Shown here in pieces: positions 8,311-15,167 of a stretch of DNA of 17,883 nucleotides. The position numbers and the translations under genes are program-made. A model generated the notes under the pieces. The model made no database searches and was not told the origin of the DNA. It saw only the letters and a program-made list of their open reading frames with translations. The number at the start of each line of letters is the position of its first letter. The first letter of the stretch is position 1. The DNA is from JADJQU01 sp035490315 (lineage in GTDB: Bacteria; Planctomycetota; UBA1135; GCA-002686595). Location: NCBI GenBank assembly GCA_035490315.1, contig DATHET010000044.1, forward strand, positions 1 through 17,883, given 5' to 3'.

Positions 8311-8931
8311 ATGAAGCTCCCCACGCTGAAGAAGATCTCCGACAAGCAGGGCGCGGCCGTGCCCAAAGGCCTGGAATTCAGCCCGCTCGCCATGGCCCTC
8401 TTTGCCCAGGGCGAGAGCGCGCGCGCCTGGCTCGAAAAACTGGACAGCGCGGCGCTGCACGAGGACGCGATCCGGCTGCTCGCGGGCGTGCTGCCGCGGC
8501 GAGATTGCGTGCACTGGGCCCTGGCCTGCTCGCAGGAGGCTCTGGCGAAGACAGCTAGTCCTACGCAGCGCGCCGCGCTCGACGCCACCGCGCGCTGGAC
8601 CAAGGATCCGAGCGACGCCAACCGGCGCGCCGCGGGCGCTGCGTCAGAGACCGCGCTGCTCGACAACACCGCCGGCTGCACGGCCCTCGCGGCATTCATG
8701 GCCGAAGGCAGCATCGCGCCGGCGGGATTGACTCCCGTGCCGCCCGCGGAGCACCTGTGCGCCCTGTCTTCCTGCGTCGCGATCCAGCTCGCCGCGCAGA
8801 TGGACGGCGCCCTCGCGGCCGCGAAGCACCTGCAGCGTTTCTTCGAGCTCGGCGTCAAGCTCGCCGAAGAACCGACTCCGTGGGAGACGGCGGCGACCGT
8901 CCGCGCTCCGGCTCCGACCAAGAAGCGCTGA
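8311..8931 (+). CDS. DUF6931-like T6SS-associated protein
   Basis: A 206-residue cytoplasmic-looking protein with no signal peptide or membrane segment. The pattern CTALAAFMAEGSIAPAGL followed by PVPPAEHLCALSSCVAIQL (about residues 127-165), and the helical alanine-rich stretch with RAALDATARWTKDPSDANRRA before it, resemble the DUF6931 family as I remember it; that family is found beside T6SS and VgrG genes and has no established biochemical role. The gene starts ten bases after the Hcp-VgrG fusion and ends four bases before the first alanine-rich paralogue, so it is part of the same transcript. By position it is a candidate adaptor or chaperone for loading the spike or one of the following proteins. 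Family match is from memory and should be taken as probable, function as unknown. Confidence 0.75.
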   Translation: MKLPTLKKISDKQGAAVPKGLEFSPLAMALFAQGESARAWLEKLDSAALHEDAIRLLAGVLPRRDCVHWALACSQEALAKTASPTQRAALDATARWTKDPSDANRRAAGAASETALLDNTAGCTALAAFMAEGSIAPAGLTPVPPAEHLCALSSCVAIQLAAQMDGALAAAKHLQRFFELGVKLAEEPTPWETAATVRAPAPTKKR

Positions 8932-8935
8932 GGTC

Positions 8936-10162
8936 ATGTTCTGCGCCTGCGCACAATCCGTCGCGGCGCTGGGTCCGCTGTTCGCGCCGGTCCCGGCCAA
9001 CGTGGCGGCGATGGGCAACGTGTCGACCAATGCCGGCGCGACCACGGCGCTCAACGCTGCGCTCGCCGCGAATGCGTCGCTCGCGGCGGCGTCTTCGCTC
9101 GGCGCGACCGCGGGCGTCAACGTGCCTTTCCAGGCCAGCGCCATGGCGAGTCTGACCGCGCTTGCGAATGGACTGGGCGCGCTGCAGGGCGGGCTGAAGC
9201 TCCCGCTGACCGGCTCCAATTGCAGCGGCTCGCTGGCGCAGCTGACCGAAGCGATCCTCAGCTCCAAGCTGGCCAAGGCCCTCGGCGGATTGCCGATGGG
9301 CTCGCTCTCGGCCCTGCAGGCGCTGGAAAAAGCAGCGGGCGCGATGGCCGCGGCCAGCGCGATGGGCGTCGCCATGGGCAGCGCGAACGCGGCAGCAGAG
9401 CTCAGCGCCATGGCGAAGGCTTCGACCTCTGCCGCGGCGGACGCCTCTGCATCCGGCGGCGCTTCGGGCAGCGCTTCGGCCTCGGCCCAGGCCTCGTTGA
9501 ACGCGGCGGCCTTCATGACCATGAACGCCGCGCTCCAGGCCAATCTCGGCGTCGGCGTCGGCACGCCGGGCGGCGTCGATCTGCTCGGATCAAAACTGGA
9601 GATGCTCGGCGCCAACGCGGGAGGCCTCGACGCGCTCGGCGACGCCCTCGATCCGAAGCTGCTCGCCCAGGCCCTGGCGCTGATCAATTCGATCGCGGCG
9701 ATCAAGAGTTCGCTGGGCGTCAACATGTTGACCGCGGGCGCGGGCTTCCAGGTGCAGCCCAAGCTCAAGAGCCTGGCGATGTCGGCGGGTCCCAGCTTCT
9801 CGATGTCCTCGTCGAGCTCGGCTTCAAAATCGATGAGCCAGTCGATGGCCAAGTCGATGAGCAAGACGGCGCAGAAGGCGTACCAGAACGGTCTCGGCAA
9901 TCTGCTCGGCGGCCTGCCCGGGCTGCCGCCTTCGACGCTGCTCTTCGCCTACCTGGCCGGAAAACTCGGGGCCCTCGGCATCGGCCTGGTGCAGCATTCG
10001 CCCTGCGGTCCGCTGTGTCTGATCCCGCCGATGCCCTGTCCCTTCGGCCCCGCGGATTTCGCCGCGGACATCGCCAGCGAGGGCGAGAAGCTCCAGGCTC
10101 CCAAGGCCGCTTTCGAAGCCTCCGCCAAGGCCAGCGCGGGCGCGGGGAGCGCGAGCGCATGA
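8936..10162 (+). CDS. Alanine-rich T6SS-associated protein with terminal Cys motifs, paralogue 1
   Basis: A 408-residue protein I do not recognise as any named family. It is about 24% alanine, with serine/alanine low-complexity stretches at about 160-187 and 284-315. It begins MFCACAQ and has an internal Cys at 96 (GSNCSG). LG[VI] motifs occur at 204-206 (LGVGVGTPGG), 260-262 (LGVNMLTAGAG) and 347-349 (LGIGLV, read as L-G-I). A Cys/Pro-rich segment follows, with H354, C357, C361 and C368. The same architecture recurs in the next gene, which supports this frame and the ATG at 8936 in spite of long open antisense frames. No signal peptide; the segment at about 325-353 is moderately hydrophobic. 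Its stop overlaps the next start as ATGA. Lying between VgrG/DUF6931 and PAAR, it may be a spike-associated structural or cargo protein; this is inference. Confidence 0.85.
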   Translation: MFCACAQSVAALGPLFAPVPANVAAMGNVSTNAGATTALNAALAANASLAAASSLGATAGVNVPFQASAMASLTALANGLGALQGGLKLPLTGSNCSGSLAQLTEAILSSKLAKALGGLPMGSLSALQALEKAAGAMAAASAMGVAMGSANAAAELSAMAKASTSAAADASASGGASGSASASAQASLNAAAFMTMNAALQANLGVGVGTPGGVDLLGSKLEMLGANAGGLDALGDALDPKLLAQALALINSIAAIKSSLGVNMLTAGAGFQVQPKLKSLAMSAGPSFSMSSSSSASKSMSQSMAKSMSKTAQKAYQNGLGNLLGGLPGLPPSTLLFAYLAGKLGALGIGLVQHSPCGPLCLIPPMPCPFGPADFAADIASEGEKLQAPKAAFEASAKASAGAGSASA

Positions 10163-11451
10163 TCTGCATCTGCTACCAGCGTCAGCTCGAGCTGCTCGCC
10201 GCCTTCCAGAGCCTGTCGTCGAACGTCGGCACCAATCTCGCCGTGCCCGCGGACCTGATGCCCTCGGTCGGCTCGATGAACAGCGCCATGATGAACGCGA
10301 GCGCGGCACTCTCCGCCGCGCCGGCCGGCGGACCGGAGGCCGCAGCGGCTTCGACGGCCGCGACCTCCGCGGCCTTGAGCGCGAGCCAGGCCTTGGAAGC
10401 GGCTTCGCAACTTTCCGCCCTGGCCTCGGCCGCGGGCGCCGCGAACGCTGGCCTGGGCGTCGACATGACCTCGCCTTCGGGAGGCGCTTCCTGCGCCAGC
10501 CTGATGTCGATGCTGCCCGAGCTGATCAAGACCCTCGCGCAGTTGCCGCTGTTTTTGCAGCCCAAGCTCGGAGAGCTCGCGCAGGTCGGCGAGCTGGTCG
10601 AGAAGATGAAGAGCTCCTTCGACGTCGACCTCGACGCGCCTTCGTGGGCCGAGGACCTGAGCGACTCGGTGCAGGAGAAGCTCGACGAAGCCAAGCAGCA
10701 GGCCGAGGACGCGGCGAAGGAAGCGTTCGCCGCCGCCGGCGGCAAGGCGCCTAAGCTTCCGCCCGACCTGTTGGAGGTCCTGTCCTCGTCGACGACCGAG
10801 TCCGTCAACGAGTCGATCTCGAACACGGTCGCGAGCACCAACGCCTCGGTGCAGACCGGCCTCGGAGTCGACCTGACGGCGCCGGGAGCTCTCGATGCCT
10901 TGGGAAAGAAGCTCGGCGCGGTGAAAGGCTCGATGGCCGGCGCGTCGGGCTCCGGCGAGCCGCTGGACCTGGCCCTGGTCATGAAGGCGATGCAGACCCT
11001 GGCCTCGATCGATGTGCTGCGCCGCACGCTGGGCATCGACGTGCTGGCTCCCGGAGCGGGCGGGAGCCTGCAGGCCCTGCTCAATTCGCTGTCCTCGAAT
11101 CTCGCCGCCTCGGGGGCGGCTTCGGCGGCGACTTTGAACAGCGCCGCATCGACGGCGGCATCCCTGGGCGGCGGAGCCGGCGGCTCGAGCTCTAGCTCCG
11201 CAAGCAGCAGCTCTTCCGCGGGAATTTCCACCAGCTCCTCGATGGGCGCGACAGCCGGAGGCGCGGCGGACGCGGCCGCGAGCGCCGGCCTCGCGGCACT
11301 GGCCTCCTCGCCCCTGGCGAATCCCGCCCTGGCGCAGATGATGGCGGGCATGCCCGGCATGCCGATGCCTCTGATGCTCTTGACCGCGCTCTCCGCGCAG
11401 ACGAAGTCGACGCTCGGCATCGAGTTGATCGCTCACGGGCCCTGCGAGTGA
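10159..11451 (+). CDS. Alanine-rich T6SS-associated protein with terminal Cys motifs, paralogue 2
   Basis: A 430-residue protein homologous to the preceding gene product. It starts MICICYQ (paralogue 1: MFCACAQ), shares a VPA[DN] segment near residue 30, and has a Cys at 112 inside LGVDMTSPSGGASC. LG[VI] motifs lie at 235-237 (LGVDLTAPGA), 291-293 (LGIDVLAPGAGG) and 419-421 (LGIELI), and it ends H426-G-P-C429-E. The distance between the second and third motifs is 56 residues in both proteins, and from the last LG to the His is seven in both. Unlike paralogue 1 it has a charged helical insert at about 138-190, and it stops directly after the HGPC motif. A serine run occupies about 343-362. The start ATG overlaps the previous stop (ATGA), implying coupled translation and perhaps a fixed ratio of the two proteins. 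No toxin or enzyme motif is visible; function unknown. Confidence 0.85.
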   Translation: MICICYQRQLELLAAFQSLSSNVGTNLAVPADLMPSVGSMNSAMMNASAALSAAPAGGPEAAAASTAATSAALSASQALEAASQLSALASAAGAANAGLGVDMTSPSGGASCASLMSMLPELIKTLAQLPLFLQPKLGELAQVGELVEKMKSSFDVDLDAPSWAEDLSDSVQEKLDEAKQQAEDAAKEAFAAAGGKAPKLPPDLLEVLSSSTTESVNESISNTVASTNASVQTGLGVDLTAPGALDALGKKLGAVKGSMAGASGSGEPLDLALVMKAMQTLASIDVLRRTLGIDVLAPGAGGSLQALLNSLSSNLAASGAASAATLNSAASTAASLGGGAGGSSSSSASSSSSAGISTSSSMGATAGGAADAAASAGLAALASSPLANPALAQMMAGMPGMPMPLMLLTALSAQTKSTLGIELIAHGPCE

Positions 11452-11478
11452 CGCGGGACCTCGAACCAGGAAATCACC

Positions 11479-11862
11479 ATGGCTAATCCCGCTGCACGCC
11501 TCGGCGACATGGTCCTGCAGGACGCGCCCCATTGCCACGCGCCGATCCACCCGCCGGCGCTCGTGCCCACGCCGCTCCCCCACCCGGCGCTGCCGCTGAC
11601 GATCATCAAGGGTCAGCCCACGGTGCTGATCGGCAACATGCCCGCCGCGCGCGCGACCGACATGACCGGTCCTTGCATGGCGGCCGGATGCGTGCCCGCC
11701 GGCCCCGGCCTGATCGCCATCGGCTCGGCGACCGTGCTGATCGGCGGCCTGCCGGCGGCGCGTGTCGGCGACATGACCATGCACGCCTCCTGCGTCGCGC
11801 CGATACCTTCGCCCACCGGAAAGATCCTGCCGCCTGGGTGTCCGACGGTGTTGATCAACTAG
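11479..11862 (+). CDS. PAAR-domain spike-tip protein
   Basis: A 127-residue single-domain PAAR protein, which sharpens the VgrG trimer tip as a small metal-bound cone and can carry effectors. The repeats are clear: AARLGDM (residues 5-11), PAARATDM (55-62) and PAARVGDM (92-99), with QPTVLIGN and SATVLIGG strands before the latter two and CPTVLIN closing the protein. Histidines at 18, 20, 24 and 102 and cysteines at 19, 66, 71, 105 and 121 supply candidate metal ligands. ATG 11479 follows AGGAAA with normal spacing. No C-terminal toxin extension is present, so effectors would have to be separate proteins. It lies 27 bases after the second alanine-rich gene and two bases before the methyltransferase-like gene. 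Confidence 0.94.
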   Translation: MANPAARLGDMVLQDAPHCHAPIHPPALVPTPLPHPALPLTIIKGQPTVLIGNMPAARATDMTGPCMAAGCVPAGPGLIAIGSATVLIGGLPAARVGDMTMHASCVAPIPSPTGKILPPGCPTVLIN

Positions 11863-11864
11863 CG

Positions 11865-12935
11865 ATGCGGCGCGGACACTTCGCACGGCTCGCGCCGGTC
11901 TGCCCGGTCTGCGCGGAGCATTCGCCGCTGGTCGTGCTGCGCGAATCGCGCGCGGACGAGCAGACGATCCACGAGGGAGCTCTGGTCTGCTCCAACCAGG
12001 CGTGTCTGCGCGAATATCCGATCGTCGACGGCCTCGCGTTGGTCGTGCGCGATCTGCGCGCCCACCTCGCCGAGCAGTGGACCCAGGTCCAGGCGCGCGA
12101 GGATCTCGACGAGAGCACCGAGAGTTTGCTCGGCGACGCCTGCGGCGGCGGCTCGGTGCTCGACAGCCTGCGCCAGCACGTCAGCAACTACGCCTTCGAT
12201 CACTACGGCGAATTCGATCCGCGCGAGACGCAGCGCGATCCCGCGCCGGGCTCGATCGCTCGTCTGCTGCACAGGCTGCTCGACGCGGCGGGCGAGCTCG
12301 TCGCGGGTCCCTTGATCGACGTCGGCTGCTCGGTGGGCCGCACCAGCTTCGAGCTGGCGGAGCGCACCCAGCGCGAAGTGGTCGGCGTCGATCTGCACCA
12401 CGCCAAGCTGCGCCTTGCCGCGCGCGTCTTGCGCGAGGGCCGCGTGGTGTACGCGCGCCGGCGCGTGGGTCTGGTTTACGACCGGCGCGAGTTCGGGGTG
12501 AGCTTCCCCACTTCTGCGCGTGTCGATTTCTGGTCCGCGGACGCGGTGGCCCAGCCCTTCGCTTCAGGTTCCTTCGCGGCGGTGGTCGCGCTCAACCTGC
12601 TCGATTGCGCGCGCTCGCCGCTGGAAGTGCTCGCGGAGAGCGCGCGCCTGCTGGCACCCGGCGGAAAACTCGTGCTCGCCTGTCCCTACGACTGGTCGAG
12701 CAGCGCGACGGCGCCGGAGAGCTGGATCGGCGGACATTCCCAGCGCGGAGCGGGCGGCGGCGCGAGCGAGCCGTTGTTGCGCGCGCTGCTGACACCGGGA
12801 GCGCATCCGCAGTCGCTGCCGGATCTGGACATCGTGCAGGAGCTCGACGACCTCGACTGGCACGTGCGCTTGCACGAGCGCAGCAGCGTGCGCTACCGCG
12901 CCCATGCCTTGATCGCGCGCAAGCGGATGCATTAG
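11865..12935 (+). CDS. Zinc-ribbon SAM-dependent methyltransferase-like protein
   Basis: A 356-residue protein with two modules. An N-terminal zinc ribbon has C13-x-x-C16 and C42-x4-C47 and the Trm112-like YPIVDGLALVV segment near 50. A class I SAM-methyltransferase domain has motif I LIDVGCSVGRTSFEL (D152, G154, G158), an acidic VVGVDLHH strand end, a later VVALNLLDC motif IV-like strand, and LLAPGGKLVLACPY, typical of the PF08241/PF13489 type. The ATG is two bases after the PAAR stop with only a weak ribosome site, so translation is probably coupled to PAAR. It is the last + strand gene before a hairpin and a strand switch. The substrate is unknown; the fold resembles small-molecule, RNA and protein methyltransferases alike. 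No obvious transport signal, so it most likely acts in the cytoplasm. Its presence in a T6SS operon is unusual; cargo modification or simple neighbourhood are both possible. Confidence 0.85.
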   Translation: MRRGHFARLAPVCPVCAEHSPLVVLRESRADEQTIHEGALVCSNQACLREYPIVDGLALVVRDLRAHLAEQWTQVQAREDLDESTESLLGDACGGGSVLDSLRQHVSNYAFDHYGEFDPRETQRDPAPGSIARLLHRLLDAAGELVAGPLIDVGCSVGRTSFELAERTQREVVGVDLHHAKLRLAARVLREGRVVYARRRVGLVYDRREFGVSFPTSARVDFWSADAVAQPFASGSFAAVVALNLLDCARSPLEVLAESARLLAPGGKLVLACPYDWSSSATAPESWIGGHSQRGAGGGASEPLLRALLTPGAHPQSLPDLDIVQELDDLDWHVRLHERSSVRYRAHALIARKRMH

Positions 12936-12950
12936 CGACGGCGAATGTGA

Positions 12951-12967
12951 GGGGGCTCGCGGCCCCC
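12951..12967. terminator. Hairpin between convergent genes, probable bidirectional terminator
   Basis: GGGGGC (12951-12956) pairs with GCCCCC (12962-12967) over a five-base loop, exactly between the stop of the methyltransferase-like gene (+) and the stop of the helical-protein gene (−). An outer TGTGA/TCACA pairing (12946-12950 with 12973-12977) could extend it. There is no T-run on either side, so efficiency is uncertain. Confidence 0.5.
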
Positions 12968-12972
12968 GTCCT

Positions 12973-13935
12973 TCACAGGATCTTCGCCTTCTTGAGCGCG
13001 GCGATCATGTCCTTGCCGGTCTGCTTGGGAGTGAGCTGGCTGCCCACGTCGTTCAGAGCCTTCTCCATCGACGCGGCCTTCAAGCCCAGGGCGTCCTGAA
13101 AATCCTGCGCCAGCTTGGGGGGGATCTTGAGCAGGGTCGTGGCCTTCTTCTTGTCCACGGGCTTCATGCTCAGGCCCTTGATCTCCATGGTCAGCTTGGA
13201 GATCGAGCCTTCCAACGTGGTGGTCGAATCGAAGCTCTGCTTCAGCGCAGGCAGATCGCGCGCGAGCTGGTCCTTGGCGTTCTGATCCAGACCGCTCGAC
13301 TTGGACTTCTCGGTGAACTTCTTGAATGCCGTCTCGACGTCCACATGCTTCGGATTGCCTTCGCGCGCCTTGGACGCGGACGCGATCCACTCGTTCAGCT
13401 TCGGCAGGTCGCGATCGGCGATCGAGGCCTTGGCTTTCTCGAGGAAACCGGTGAGCTGCTTCACGCGCCAGTTGCAATTCGCGACGTGCTGGTCGAGCAG
13501 CTCTTCCATCTTCGCCCATTCCTCGCCGAAGCGATTCGCGCTGCCGGCGACCTTGGCCAGGGCGTCGTTCATCTTGTCCTGACCGGCCTTCAACCGGACG
13601 AAATTCTGGTCGAGCGTGGTCGAGAGCTTGCTGACCTTGCCGATGATCGTCTCGACGGCCTTGAGATCGTCCGCGGTCTGAGGCTTGAGCTTCTTCAAGT
13701 CTTCCTTCAGCTTGGTCGCGCGGTTGACGAGCGAGCCGGCGTATTTCAAGTGCTCGACAAACGGCTCGCGGTAGAGCTCGATCATCGCTCCATCGCCCTT
13801 CTCGATCGCCTTGCCGAGTCGGTCGACGAGGCCCTTGAGCTCGGGCAATTGGGTGTCGTGGTCCTTCTGGAGTTGATCTAAGGCAACGCGCAGCTTGGAA
13901 TCGATCTCGGTCTGGATGAGTGTCTTCGGGCTCAT
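12973..13935 (-). CDS. Helical protein of unknown function, downstream of the M15-like gene
   Basis: A 320-residue protein, almost entirely predicted helix by eye, lysine-rich, with heptad-like stretches at about 60-125 (SLVNRATKLKEDLKKLK, then SKLSTTLDQNFVRLK). No signal peptide, membrane segment or catalytic motif is visible, and I do not recognise the family. The frame is open to an ATG at 13980, but that start would overlap the upstream gene. The ATG at 13935 lies 13 bases after the upstream stop and is preferred, although neither start has a good ribosome site. Being the second gene of a two-gene minus-strand unit with the M15-like candidate effector, it could be a chaperone, adaptor, second cargo or immunity protein. 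A cytoplasmic helical protein would be an odd immunity factor against a periplasmic wall enzyme, so chaperone or cargo seems likelier. This is inference. Confidence 0.8.
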   Translation of the reverse strand: MSPKTLIQTEIDSKLRVALDQLQKDHDTQLPELKGLVDRLGKAIEKGDGAMIELYREPFVEHLKYAGSLVNRATKLKEDLKKLKPQTADDLKAVETIIGKVSKLSTTLDQNFVRLKAGQDKMNDALAKVAGSANRFGEEWAKMEELLDQHVANCNWRVKQLTGFLEKAKASIADRDLPKLNEWIASASKAREGNPKHVDVETAFKKFTEKSKSSGLDQNAKDQLARDLPALKQSFDSTTTLEGSISKLTMEIKGLSMKPVDKKKATTLLKIPPKLAQDFQDALGLKAASMEKALNDVGSQLTPKQTGKDMIAALKKAKIL

Positions 13936-13948
13936 GGTGATTGTGGGT

Positions 13949-14455
13949 TTACTTGGCCGGCCACTTGGCTTTGATGGCATCCGTGACCGAGGGGACTTTC
14001 TCGCTCTCGAAGTGGTAGATGTCCGTGCGTCCTTCGGGAACTTCCTTCATGTTGAGCTTGATCGCGGTGTAGGCCTTGGTCGGCAAGCCGGTCTTGGCGA
14101 TGTCGACGGCGCGACCGAGGAAGTGCTTGCTCTTCTTGCCGACCTTCTCGGTCGCGAGCTTCTTGAACGAGTCCTCCGCCTTCTTCTTGTCGGCGGCGGT
14201 GGCCTTGGGATCTTCCTTGGCCGTCACGAAGAACGCATCGAGGGCCTTGCGGTCCGCGTCCGGCAGCGTCGTCGCGACATAGACCTTGCCGCGGTTGAGC
14301 TTGATCCAGTTGGTGAACATCGCCACGCCTTGCTCATCCGGCGTGCGCTTGCCGCTGGTCACGGTGATGGTGGCGCCGTAATGCAGGGCGACGGCGTCGA
14401 GATAGTCGGTGATGTCGCTGGCAACTCCCGCCGTTTTCCCGGTGACTCCTGCCAT
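13949..14455 (-). CDS. M15/LAS-type peptidoglycan peptidase-like protein, candidate T6SS effector
   Basis: A 168-residue protein without a signal peptide. It carries the signature of zinc D-Ala-D-Ala/LD peptidases of the M15 (LAS) fold: TSGKR at 33-37 (equivalent to SGYR), the exact S-x-H-x-x-G-x-A-x-D zinc motif as SKHFLGRAVD (S109, H111, G114, A116, D118), and a C-terminal D-x-x-H as DIYH (D145, H148), which would supply the catalytic acid and third zinc ligand. Known M15 enzymes cleave peptidoglycan stem peptides; a leaderless version encoded among T6SS genes is the classic profile of an effector delivered to a rival's periplasm. A lysine-rich insert (about 80-108) separates the two halves. 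ATG 14455 has TGAGGT upstream with nine-base spacing. The overall family is assigned by motif only; an LD-carboxypeptidase, DD-carboxypeptidase or endolysin-like endopeptidase activity cannot be distinguished, and phage-type origin is possible. Confidence 0.75.
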   Translation of the reverse strand: MAGVTGKTAGVASDITDYLDAVALHYGATITVTSGKRTPDEQGVAMFTNWIKLNRGKVYVATTLPDADRKALDAFFVTAKEDPKATAADKKKAEDSFKKLATEKVGKKSKHFLGRAVDIAKTGLPTKAYTAIKLNMKEVPEGRTDIYHFESEKVPSVTDAIKAKWPAK

Positions 14456-14824
14456 GATTGCGTGACCTCAGGTTCGATGTTTGTGTGGGATTCCCTGGTC
14501 CCCGTCGCGTGCCATGAGCGGATCACGGCCTGGCGTCGGACCTCTGCTTTCGTGCTTCGCCGCGACTCTACGCTGCCAGGGGCGGGCGTCAATGTCTCGA
14601 AGCTGGGAGCGCGCGGGCCGAGCGCCTAGTCCGCCCTTCCCGATCTCGAATTCCGGTGCTACCGTCGCCGCCCCATGGTGGCGCGCGCGCACGATCCATG
14701 ACTCGGGAGCGGCAGCTTTCCGCCCAGGTCCGCGGATCATCCGGGAGCCTGGAGAGTGCGACGTATGGAGCGTTTCGCGCGTCCCCGCATGGCCATTCCA
14801 ACGCAACAGGGAGGATTTTGACTC
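14456..14824. other. Divergent intergenic region
   Basis: This 369-base gap separates the minus-strand M15-like gene from the plus-strand pair of small genes, so promoters for both directions should lie here. I see the TGAGGT ribosome site of the minus gene (about 14465-14470) and the AGGGAGGA site of the plus gene (14808-14815). A TGGCACG that matches a σ54 −24 box lies on the minus strand at 14514-14508, but it lacks a −12 GC partner. No convincing −35/−10 pair, tRNA or repeat was found. Open frames across the gap are GC-rich shadows without ribosome sites. Confidence 0.5.
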
Positions 14825-15103
14825 GTGGGCAGCAAAAAATTTACGGTCGAGCTGAAGAAGGCCGAATCCATCAAGGAGATGGTGGCGGCCGTGAAGTCCG
14901 CCGCCAGCGCCAATGACATCGACTTCAAGGGCGATGAGAAGAAGGGTTCTGGCGGCCGGGCCGGCGCGAAGATCTCTTATGTCGTGACCGGCACCAGGGT
15001 CGACATCTCGGTGGAGGACTCCTGGAGATCCAGGCTCGCCAACTGGGATGCCGCACGGCTCGAGAAGGAAGTCAGGAAATGGATCGGGCCCTACATCAAG
15101 TGA
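14825..15103 (+). CDS. Small protein of unknown function, tandem paralogue A
   Basis: A 92-residue protein from GTG 14825, preceded by AGGGAGGA (14808-14815) at nine-base spacing. The N-terminal half is a charged amphipathic helix after a short strand (KKFTVELKKAESIKEM). Then come a glycine-rich turn (about 41-47), two strands (KISYVVTGTRVDISV, 49-63), and a C-terminal helix containing two Trp residues. No signal peptide, Cys or membrane segment. The strand pair aligns with that of the next gene (KIAYKVQGDSVTFTV), as does the opening TV-x-L-x-K, with nearly equal spacing, so the two are paralogues. I do not recognise the family. It is the first gene of a short plus-strand unit inverted relative to its neighbours, and could be cargo or an immunity-type protein. 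Confidence 0.75.
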   Translation: MGSKKFTVELKKAESIKEMVAAVKSAASANDIDFKGDEKKGSGGRAGAKISYVVTGTRVDISVEDSWRSRLANWDAARLEKEVRKWIGPYIK

Positions 15104-15167
15104 CGTCGTTCCAGAAACAAGCGCCAATCAACCAACAAGCTCAACTCAACCAGGAACAGGAAACAAC

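Noticed and set aside
5532..8921. 1129-codon open frame on the minus strand opposite the Hcp-VgrG and DUF6931-like genes
   Set aside because: Antisense of recognisable VgrG and Hcp domains; repetitive Leu/Asp/Val/His composition and no credible ribosome site.
9220..10158. Upstream extension of the second alanine-rich protein, whose frame is open back to 9220
   Set aside because: The extension lies inside paralogue 1 in another frame, is Arg/Gly-rich, and the MICICYQ start at 10159 matches the MFCACAQ start of the paralogue.
9949..11886. Long antisense open frames opposite the alanine-rich paralogues and PAAR (645 and 412 codons), and another opposite paralogue 1
   Set aside because: Ala codons GCG and GCC stay open when reversed. 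The plus-strand frames are supported by collinear paralogy, the ATGA overlap and operon position; the antisense frames have no such support.
14500..14514. σ54-like TGGCACG on the minus strand upstream of the M15-like gene
   Set aside because: The −24 half matches, but four bases later GGGG replaces the required TTGC-like −12 half.
14481..14855. 124-codon plus-strand frame in the divergent gap
   Set aside because: Overlaps the well-supported start of small gene A in another frame, Arg/Pro/Ser/Trp-rich, no ribosome site.
14468..15127. 219-codon minus-strand frame across the divergent intergenic region and small gene A
   Set aside because: It runs antisense to a small gene with a good ribosome site and a paralogue, and has no recognisable motif.
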